IMG/VR virus record: IMGVR_UViG_3300020182_000199
Span: 1-23,081 of that record
DNA length: 23,081 nt
From: a virus
Strand: one strand, 5' to 3'
The notes under the pieces were generated by a model. That model was not told the origin of the DNA. It saw only the letters and a program-made list of their open reading frames with translations, and did not search any database. Below, in pieces: positions 13,344 through 19,290 of the stretch (its first letter is position 1; each line of letters starts with the position of its first letter). The translations under genes and the position numbers were made by a program.

Positions 13344-13987
13344 ATATAACAAACGAATGTAATATGGAGTTAATGTCAAGGTATGAAGATAACTACTTTG
13401 ACCTTGCAATAGTTGACCCTCCTTATGGGATTGGTGAAAGCTCAAATAATAACAAAAGCCGTTCTAAACTTGGCAAATCAAAAGATTACGGAAATAAAAA
13501 ATGGGATGATAACGCACCAAATAAAGAATACTTTACAGAACTAAAAAGAATTAGTAAAAATGTAATAATTTGGGGTGCTAATCATTTCATTGAAAACATA
13601 CCAAATGCAAATAGTAGTTGTTGGATTGTATGGAATAAAGAAAATGGAAAAAATGATTTTGCAGACTGTGAACTCGCTTATTGTAGTTTTAAAAGTGCTG
13701 TAAGAAAAATAGATTTAAGATGGCACGGAATGTTACAGCACGATATGAAAAACAAAGAGATAAGAATACACCCAACGCAAAAACCTGTAAAACTTTACGA
13801 GTGGCTACTAATGAATTACGCAAAGGAGGGAGATAAGATACTAGATACTCACTTAGGTAGTGGAAGTATTGCTATTGCTTGTCATAATCTTAAATATGAT
13901 TTAACTGCTTGTGAATTAGATAAAGAGTATTATGAAGCAGCAATGAAAAGAATAACTAAACATAAGCAGCAATTAACTATGTTTTAA
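13340..13987 (+). CDS. DNA adenine/N4-cytosine methyltransferase (beta-type order)
   Basis: A 215-aa protein with the catalytic motif IV DPPYG at residues 26-30 near the N terminus, then WIVWNK (95-100), HPTQKPVKLYEW (144-155) and the AdoMet-binding motif I ILDTHLGSGSIAIA (167-180) followed by DLTACELD (187-194). Catalytic motif before AdoMet motif is the beta-class order, typical of N6-adenine and N4-cytosine enzymes. Within the family DPPYG cannot separate N6-A from N4-C. No restriction endonuclease is adjacent, so it is an orphan phage enzyme, probably for protection from host restriction. Start ATG at 13340 overlaps the NinB-like gene by four bases. Confidence 0.88.
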   Translation: MNITNECNMELMSRYEDNYFDLAIVDPPYGIGESSNNNKSRSKLGKSKDYGNKKWDDNAPNKEYFTELKRISKNVIIWGANHFIENIPNANSSCWIVWNKENGKNDFADCELAYCSFKSAVRKIDLRWHGMLQHDMKNKEIRIHPTQKPVKLYEWLLMNYAKEGDKILDTHLGSGSIAIACHNLKYDLTACELDKEYYEAAMKRITKHKQQLTMF

Positions 13988-14001
13988 ATAAATAACAATT
14001 A

Positions 14002-14014
14002 TTTCTATTATATA
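14002..14014 (+). promoter_or_regulatory. Candidate late promoter motif, copy 1 (before terS)
   Basis: The string TTTCTATTATATA in the 57-base gap between the methyltransferase and terS genes occurs again, identically, at 15507-15519 before the tail chaperone gene. Both gaps open packaging or structural blocks. No TAnnTTTG element is present, so a different sigma specificity, possibly that of the phage sigma-like protein, is one explanation. The evidence is only two copies. Confidence 0.35.
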
Positions 14015-14044
14015 ATACAACTTGATTAATCAAATTATTTCAAA

Positions 14045-14299
14045 ATGGAACACGGAGGAAAAAGAGTAGGTGCAGGACGCAAAGGTAAAGCTGAAGAACA
14101 AAAGCTAATAGAGAACTTAACACCAATGAGTAGTATTGCATTGGAGTCATTACAAAAGGGCTTAGAAAAGAAAGAGCAATGGGCGGTAAAGTTATTCTTT
14201 GAATACTTCTATGGCAAACCACAACAAAGAGTAGATGTTACAACAAATGATGAAAGTCTTAATGTACCACTAATAAACTTTATAAGCTCTGAATCTTAG
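14045..14299 (+). CDS. terS: Terminase small subunit
   Basis: An 84-aa protein starting MEHGGKRVGAGRKGKAEEQK. The GGxRxGAGRK opening is a hallmark of a class of phage small terminases; the remainder (EKKEQWAVKLFFEYFYGKPQ, then RVDVTTNDES) matches the end found in Bacteroidota phage TerS. It recognises viral DNA and feeds it to TerL. It is short, with the DNA-binding N terminus and a brief helical oligomerisation part. Its 3' end overlaps the reading frame of TerL. It is preceded by a 57-base gap with the shared TTTCTATTATATA motif, so a new transcript may begin there. Confidence 0.85.
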   Translation: MEHGGKRVGAGRKGKAEEQKLIENLTPMSSIALESLQKGLEKKEQWAVKLFFEYFYGKPQQRVDVTTNDESLNVPLINFISSES

Positions 14300-15491
14300 C
14301 GACAAATATACAGCACTATTTAAGTCTGAAGCTAGATACTTTATTATAACAGGTGGTAGGGGTTCAGGAAAGTCTTTCGCAGTTACAGTCTTTCTAACAC
14401 TCTTAACTATGTCTAGGAATATAAGAGTCCTATTCACTCGTTATACAATGGTATCAGCTCACTTATCAATTATTCCTGAGTTCTTAGAGAAGATAGGGCT
14501 ACTAGGATATGAAAACACCTTTAGCGTAAATAAAGCTGAGGTAGTCAATTTAGGAAACAAATCAGACATATTATTTAGAGGTATTAAGACATCAGCAGGA
14601 AACCAAACAGCTAGTCTAAAGTCATTACAAGGAATAAGTACTTGGGTACTTGATGAAGCAGAAGAACTTATTGATGAAAATATCTTTGATACTATTGACT
14701 TAAGTATAAGGGAAAAGAAAGTACAAAATAGAATCATATTAGTTTTGAACCCTGTAACTAAGGAACATTGGATATACAAAAGGTTCTTTGAAGAAAAAGG
14801 AGTACAAGCAGGTTTTAACGGCATTAAAGACAATGTATGCTATATCCATAGTACATACCTAGACAATAAAGATAATCTATCACAGAGCTTCCTAGAGCGT
14901 ATTAAGAGTATAAAGCATAGGAACTTTAAAAAGTATCAGCATAAAATACTTGGAGGGTGGTTAGACAAAGCAGAAGGAGTAGTTTTTGAGAATTGGAGTA
15001 TAGGAGAATTTAATCCTGATGGCTTACAAACTTCTTGCGGTATGGACTTTGGTTTTAGTGTAGACCCTGACTCATTGACTGAAGTAGCTATTGATAAAAA
15101 ACATAAGAAGATATACTTGAAAGAACATCTTTACAGGAATGGGTTAAAATCACAAGAACTAGCTAAGATAATACTAGAAAAAGTAGACAACAAACTTATC
15201 ATTGCAGACTCAGCAGAACCAAGACTAATAGCAGACCTTAGACATTTAGGAGTAAACATAAAACCTGTAAAGAAAGGAACTATTGAAAGTGGTATAACTC
15301 GTATGCAAGATTATCAATTAATTGTAACTCCTGAATCTATAAACATAGCTAAAGAGCTAAACAATTACGCTTATCAAGATAAAGGTTCAAAATTATATAT
15401 AGATTCATTTAACCACGCAATAGACGGCATAAGGTACAATGTAATTTACCACCTAGATAATCCAAACGCAGGAAAGTATTACGTACAGTAA
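14289..15491 (+). CDS. terL: Terminase large subunit, apparent CTG start
   Basis: The packaging motor: ATPase plus nuclease, docking on the portal. The first in-frame ATG (14409) lies after the Walker A motif GGRGSGKS (residues 22-29 here), so the true start must be upstream. Between the in-frame TAA at 14283 and that motif there is no ATG, GTG or TTG. The CTG at 14289 gives (M/L)NLSDKYTALFKSEARYFII, which is how I recall homologues beginning. Other motifs: Walker B VLDEAE (Asp122, Glu123), LNPVTKEHW (coupling), and RNase H-type nuclease acids Asp253 (MDFGF), Asp307 (ADSAEP) and Asp379 (HAIDG). The 400-aa length fits. Overlap with terS is 11 bases. A sequencing error ATG to CTG is an alternative. 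Confidence 0.85.
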   Translation: MNLSDKYTALFKSEARYFIITGGRGSGKSFAVTVFLTLLTMSRNIRVLFTRYTMVSAHLSIIPEFLEKIGLLGYENTFSVNKAEVVNLGNKSDILFRGIKTSAGNQTASLKSLQGISTWVLDEAEELIDENIFDTIDLSIREKKVQNRIILVLNPVTKEHWIYKRFFEEKGVQAGFNGIKDNVCYIHSTYLDNKDNLSQSFLERIKSIKHRNFKKYQHKILGGWLDKAEGVVFENWSIGEFNPDGLQTSCGMDFGFSVDPDSLTEVAIDKKHKKIYLKEHLYRNGLKSQELAKIILEKVDNKLIIADSAEPRLIADLRHLGVNIKPVKKGTIESGITRMQDYQLIVTPESINIAKELNNYAYQDKGSKLYIDSFNHAIDGIRYNVIYHLDNPNAGKYYVQ

Positions 15492-15506
15492 ACTAAATTC
15501 TAACTT

Positions 15507-15519
15507 TTTCTATTATATA
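15507..15519 (+). promoter_or_regulatory. Candidate late promoter motif, copy 2 (before tail genes)
   Basis: Identical TTTCTATTATATA to 14002-14014, in the 32-base gap between terL and the tail chaperone. The ATG follows only four bases later, so if this is a -10-type element the mRNA would be almost leaderless; otherwise the likeness may be chance in AT-rich DNA. Confidence 0.3.
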
Positions 15520-15523
15520 TTGT

Positions 15524-16123
15524 ATGGAAATCAAAATCAAAAAGAAGGGTAAAGTAAAAGAGTTCAAGCTAATTAATAGTTGGGAAGATGTAACGCTTGA
15601 GAAGTGGTTGCAACTGATTGACTTTGAAACAGGTACAAAGACTGAAGAAGCTACTGAAACAATAGCAGCATTATCTAACATTCCTAAGCAGTTAGTAAAG
15701 GAGTTAGCATTGTCAGATGTAGCTGTTATAATGAGTAGGATAGCAGAGCTACAACAAGAGCAAGATACAAAGCTAAAAAGGATAATAGAGATAAACGGAA
15801 TTGAGTACGGATTTCATCCTGATTTAGATTCTATAAGTTTAGGAGAATACGCAGATATAGAGCAATTCATCAAGAACGGAATAGAAAAGAACCTACCTGA
15901 ATTAATGGCTGTTCTGTATAGACCTGTAAAAGAAAAGAAGAATGATATATATATTATTGACGCTTATGATGGTGATATTCGGCTCAGGACGGAAGAAATG
16001 AAACAGATGTCAGCTCAGCAAGTGCAAAGTGCATTGGTTTTTTTTTACACTTTAGGGAAGGAGTTGTCCGAGATTTTGCCATTGTATTTGATGGAGCGGC
16101 TGAAGGAAACGAAGACGCAATAG
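15524..16123 (+). CDS. Tail assembly chaperone, short (G-like) form
   Basis: A 199-aa protein starting MEIKIKKKGKVKEFKLINSW. It shows the features of flavophage tail chaperones: a beta N terminus, LEKWLQLIDFETGTKTEEAT, FHPDLDSISLGEYADIEQFI, a PELMAVLYRP element and a C-terminal SAQQVQSALVFFYTLGKELS. Tail chaperones bind the tape measure protein and recruit tail tube subunits; they are not retained in the virion. A T9 run at 16038-16046 lies at residues 173-175, and a conserved-looking reading frame without its own start continues in the -1 frame (see next feature). Situated directly after terL, far from the tape measure gene at 22826. Confidence 0.75.
   Translation: MEIKIKKKGKVKEFKLINSWEDVTLEKWLQLIDFETGTKTEEATETIAALSNIPKQLVKELALSDVAVIMSRIAELQQEQDTKLKRIIEINGIEYGFHPDLDSISLGEYADIEQFIKNGIEKNLPELMAVLYRPVKEKKNDIYIIDAYDGDIRLRTEEMKQMSAQQVQSALVFFYTLGKELSEILPLYLMERLKETKTQ
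16038..16046 (+). promoter_or_regulatory. Predicted -1 ribosomal frameshift site (T9)
   Basis: Nine Ts; the 0-frame heptamer T TTT TTT at 16039-16045 allows P- and A-site tRNA re-pairing. It connects the 199-aa chaperone frame to the conserved -1 frame that follows it. Confidence 0.65.
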
Positions 16124-16302
16124 CTTCAGAATCCTTTGCAGAGAAATGGGGATGGTTTGGAGTGATGTACAGATTGACAAATGGAGAGATAGTAAACTTA
16201 GAACGAATAACAAGATTAAGTCTATTAGAGTGTTTAACTTGGCTTAGTTATGAAACAGATTTAAACTCGCAAAATAAAGTAAAGAGAAATGGTAAACAAT
16301 AA
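16045..16302 (+). CDS. Frameshift-encoded C-terminal extension of tail chaperone (GT-like)
   Basis: In the -1 frame relative to the chaperone, codons stay open from the T9 run to TAA at 16300-16302, with no ATG before the middle of the conserved part (FAEKWGWFGVMYRLTNGEIV, then SLLECLTWLSYET). The 0-frame codons GTT TTT TTT TAC contain the slippery heptamer T TTT TTT at 16039-16045. A -1 slip here would join 174 residues of the chaperone to 85 residues of this frame, giving a 259-aa GT-like protein. The KWGWxxxMYxLxxGEIxxxxxITxLxLxECLxWLSYE pattern is typical of the T domain of such chaperones. Frameshifting in tail chaperones is well established; at this site it is inferred. Confidence 0.75.
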   Translation, partial: LHFREGVVRDFAIVFDGAAEGNEDAIASESFAEKWGWFGVMYRLTNGEIVNLERITRLSLLECLTWLSYETDLNSQNKVKRNGKQ

Positions 16303-16837
16303 GACATACAATAATGTAGTAAACACCTTACTAAGATTAGGTGAATACCACGAACAAATAAGCACAACTTCAGTAGGAGATATTTTTGACATAGATTTGT
16401 CTAAGGTGAATAAATTTCCGTTGCTTCATATAAACCCTGTAAACGTATCAACAGGAGATAGTCAGCTTACTTACAACTTTCAAATCTTTATTATGGATAT
16501 GGTAAGCGAAAAAGAAGATTGGGCTAAGAACAATGCTTCAGCTAACTTCCCTAAGCTTTATAAGACTTTAAGCAATGAGCAAGATGTATTTAACGAAGTG
16601 CTACAAATCTGTACTGACTTTATAGGAATGCTTAGACACTCAGAGCAACAATCGTTACAAGGAACAAACGATATAAACGCTCCTATATACTTTACACAAG
16701 ACCAATTCACAATAGAGCCGTTTCAAGAAAGGTTTGATAACTTATGTTGTGGATGGGTATTTAATATTGGAGTCTTAGTTCAGAACGACTTCTCAACTTG
16801 TACAATACCTGTAACTTCTGAAGGAGCAGGGTACTAA
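16289..16837 (+). CDS. Tail terminator-like/tail completion protein
   Basis: A 182-aa protein starting MVNNKTYNNVVNTLLRLGEY, overlapping the end of the frameshifted chaperone frame by 14 bases. Its layout, an N-terminal helix, then FPLLHINPVNVSTGDSQLTY, NFQIFIMDMVSEKEDW, a central helix (VFNEVLQICTDFIGMLRHSE) and a strand pair at the end (FDNLCCGWVFNIGVLVQNDF), resembles tail terminator and gp37-like tail completion proteins, with a helix packed on a beta sheet. These cap the tail tube and join it to the head. The call rests on size, arrangement and position. Confidence 0.55.
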   Translation: MVNNKTYNNVVNTLLRLGEYHEQISTTSVGDIFDIDLSKVNKFPLLHINPVNVSTGDSQLTYNFQIFIMDMVSEKEDWAKNNASANFPKLYKTLSNEQDVFNEVLQICTDFIGMLRHSEQQSLQGTNDINAPIYFTQDQFTIEPFQERFDNLCCGWVFNIGVLVQNDFSTCTIPVTSEGAGY

Positions 16838-16905
16838 TGTTTAAAATAAGAATAGGAAAACTAACAATACAATTATTACCACCAAAAATAACTTACAAAT
16901 TTTAA
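16837..16905 (+). CDS. Possible 22-aa peptide gene
   Basis: A tiny frame coupled to the terminator-like gene (ATG shares its first base with the preceding TAA) and ending one base before the next ATG: product starts MFKIRIGKLTIQLLPPKITY. Its size leaves only this string in a 69-base gap between two coupled genes. The KLTIQLLPP string resembles tiny conserved proteins I recall in Bacteroidota phage tail blocks. Expression unproven. Confidence 0.4.
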   Translation: MFKIRIGKLTIQLLPPKITYKF

Positions 16906-16906
16906 T

Positions 16907-17356
16907 ATGGCAACACTAACAACAACAATCACCGAAAGCGTTACAATCAATGGAGCGTTAAGAGGTTCATCAAACACTTTAACTGTAACAGACATTGTAG
17001 ACACTTTTGAAAGAGTAGTTACTTGTCCTAACGCAGCAACAACAACAATAGCTACATTTTCTAGCAATGTATACGACAGTGCAGGAGCAATAGACGCTGA
17101 GAATGTAAGATACATAAGAGTATCAAATCTATCAACTACTGCTGATATTGAAATAGGTGTAGCAGGAGCTGCTTCAAACTATTCCATGTTGATACCTGCG
17201 GGAAACTCGCATATCATTTCAAGAGCTGACAATGTTATGTTGGCAGAAGCTGACGCAGTTCCTACTTATGGTTCTTTAGCTGATATAACAAAATTAGAGG
17301 TAAGACCAACAGCTTCAACAGATGTAAATGTAGAAATATTTGTAGCTACTGTTTAA
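16907..17356 (+). CDS. Virion structural protein, unassigned
   Basis: A 149-aa protein, almost wholly beta-strand and Thr/Ala-rich (starts MATLTTTITESVTINGALRG; NVRYIRVSNLSTTADIEIGV; then YSMLIPAGNSHIIS). There is no charge-rich or catalytic part. Such Thr-rich all-beta proteins in a tail block are usually virion components (decoration, tube or fibre-associated proteins). The stop overlaps the next gene's ATG by one base. It could be a small tail tube or head decoration protein; a precise assignment is not possible from the sequence alone. Confidence 0.65.
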   Translation: MATLTTTITESVTINGALRGSSNTLTVTDIVDTFERVVTCPNAATTTIATFSSNVYDSAGAIDAENVRYIRVSNLSTTADIEIGVAGAASNYSMLIPAGNSHIISRADNVMLAEADAVPTYGSLADITKLEVRPTASTDVNVEIFVATV

Positions 17357-17889
17357 TGGATACAGCTAATATAGAAAGGTATTTAAACAGCTTTGGAAAA
17401 CAGGTTGTTAATCGTTCTAAGGGTAACTTGCAAAAAGCAGGTAAAGGTGGAAAGTTAGAAGAATCCATTAGCTTTAAAGTTATCAAAGAAGGAGAGAATT
17501 ACACAGTACAATTCTATATGTCTTACTATGGTCAGTTTGTAGACAAAGGGGTTTCAGGAACACAAAAGAAAAGAACCTTTAAAGACTACAAAAGCAAAGT
17601 AATAAAAAGTCCTTATAGTTATAAAAATTCTAAAGGGCATTCACAACCACCAAGTAAAGCTTTAGATGGTTGGGCTGTAAAGAAAGGAATAGCACTAAGA
17701 GATGCTAAGGGAAGATTTATGAAAAGAAAGACTTTAACATTCTTATTAGCTAGAAGTATTGGTAGAAACGGAATACAAGGAATTAGCTTTTTCCAAAAAC
17801 CTTTAGGGTTAGGTCTTAAGCAGTTTGGTAAAGAAATGTTAGGAGCAGTCAAAGAAGATATAATTAATAGTTTAACAACAGTAAAATAA
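17356..17889 (+). CDS. HK97 gp10-like head-tail/tail component
   Basis: A 177-aa basic protein. The N-terminal helix (ERYLNSFGKQVVNRSKGNLQ) is followed by LEESISFKVIKEGENYTVQF, MSYYGQFVDKGVSG and a Lys-rich stretch, then ALDGWAVKKGIALRDAKGRF, and an Arg/Gly part near SIGRNGIQGISFFQKPLGLG. The YGQFVDKGVSG element and the helix-sheet arrangement resemble HK97 gp10-type neck/tail proteins, in which a Y-G-x-F-v-d-x-G motif recurs. It would lie at the head-tail junction. It overlaps the previous gene by one base and abuts the next. Confidence 0.7.
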   Translation: MDTANIERYLNSFGKQVVNRSKGNLQKAGKGGKLEESISFKVIKEGENYTVQFYMSYYGQFVDKGVSGTQKKRTFKDYKSKVIKSPYSYKNSKGHSQPPSKALDGWAVKKGIALRDAKGRFMKRKTLTFLLARSIGRNGIQGISFFQKPLGLGLKQFGKEMLGAVKEDIINSLTTVK

Positions 17890-19290
17890 ATGGCAACACA
17901 AATAGAACAACACCCTTTATACGATACACTTCCTGTAGGTCAGGAGGTAATATTTACAGTATCTAATTCAGCTATTGTACCAACAGAAACAAGAGTAAAA
18001 TTTATTGCTGAAGTTCATATAAGCGACACAGCTATTAATCTTTCTACTTCTACTCCTGTAGGTACATTTAAGACTACTCCCAATAACGCAGGGGTTGGTA
18101 TATTTGACTTCAGACCTATTATTGAAAGCTTTGTAAGTGCTGATAATATAGCAGGAGATGGAAGTCCTTACAAGATACACACTTCTTCAGCTGCACAACA
18201 ATTTCCGTTACATATAATAAACAAGTTTTCTACTAATACAAATTCAGTAAGGTACTTAGCAATAGTATTTAAAACAGAATACTTAGACACGACAGTAACA
18301 CCAAACACTATAACAGATGACGGAACGCAAGATAACTCAGATGAATACACGCTATTCAATGGGTATTTAAAGCACAATGACAGACTTAAAATTGGTTACC
18401 CTAACAACTTTGGTTATAATGTAGATAAGTTTGAATTAGCTCCTGTTTCTCTTGCTCAATTTTTAAGCAATGCACCAACTACTCAATACGCTAATAAAGA
18501 AGATTACGGAACTCTTTCATTACTGACTAACTCAAGTGCTTTAAGTTATGTGAAGTTCACATTCACAGAATATGACGGAACAGTAACAACTTTAGATGTA
18601 GACAATACTGACGCTAACGGAGGGTTTACTGCTTATTCATCAGACGCTAAGAATCAAATATTATTCATTGGATGTTTCCCTGCTAACTTAAGAAATTACA
18701 ATACAGCATTTGAAGCACTAATAACAGCAGGAACTTTATCACATTACACAGTAGCAGCTTATAATGTATCTGATGTTATAATAAGTGAAACAGTAACTAT
18801 CAATCTAAATTGTCCTACTCTTAAAGGTTATGAACCTATCAGACTTTGTTGGTTGAATCAATGGGGTGCTTGGGATTACTATACTTTCAAAATGAAGTCT
18901 ACTAAAATGATTTCAACTAAAGGAAGTACATATCAGCAATTAGGAGGTTCTTGGAACGAAAGTTTATACACTCCTTATGGTTACAAGGGAGGAAAGAAAG
19001 CATTTAGAGTAAACGCTACTGAAAAGATAACAATGAACACAGACTTTGTTAATGAATCAGAATCAGAATGGTTTGAGGAGCTTATAAATAGTCCTGAAGT
19101 ATATTTAGTGAACAATTATATTTCAGAAAGTTCTGTAGCACAATTACAAATATTATCACCAAGTCTTTACATAAACCCTGTAAGACTAACAACTTCAAGT
19201 TATACTAAAAAGACTGTAGCAAATGATAAATTAATGCAATACACTTTTGAAGTAGAAAAGAGTAAGAACTTAAGAACTCAATCAATATAA
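17890..19290 (+). CDS. Large tail structural protein (466 aa)
   Basis: A 466-aa protein directly after the gp10-like gene. It is mostly beta-structured: an N-terminal Ig-like part (HPLYDTLPVGQEVIFTVSNS; TRVKFIAEVHISDT), a middle with TVTTLDVDNTDANGGFTAYS, then PIRLCWLNQWGAWDYYTFKM with a Trp-rich turn and a C-terminal SEWFEELINSPEVYLVNNYI. I recall similar proteins with an IRLCWLNxWGAxDYYTF element in flavophage virions, where they have no assigned name. The likely location is the tail tip. It could be a distal tail or tube protein. Its stop overlaps the next ATG by one base. Confidence 0.65.
   Translation: MATQIEQHPLYDTLPVGQEVIFTVSNSAIVPTETRVKFIAEVHISDTAINLSTSTPVGTFKTTPNNAGVGIFDFRPIIESFVSADNIAGDGSPYKIHTSSAAQQFPLHIINKFSTNTNSVRYLAIVFKTEYLDTTVTPNTITDDGTQDNSDEYTLFNGYLKHNDRLKIGYPNNFGYNVDKFELAPVSLAQFLSNAPTTQYANKEDYGTLSLLTNSSALSYVKFTFTEYDGTVTTLDVDNTDANGGFTAYSSDAKNQILFIGCFPANLRNYNTAFEALITAGTLSHYTVAAYNVSDVIISETVTINLNCPTLKGYEPIRLCWLNQWGAWDYYTFKMKSTKMISTKGSTYQQLGGSWNESLYTPYGYKGGKKAFRVNATEKITMNTDFVNESESEWFEELINSPEVYLVNNYISESSVAQLQILSPSLYINPVRLTTSSYTKKTVANDKLMQYTFEVEKSKNLRTQSI

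Noticed and set aside
14409-15491. TerL starting at ATG 14409
   Set aside because: This start would remove the Walker A motif, which is clearly encoded in frame upstream; CTG 14289 is preferred.
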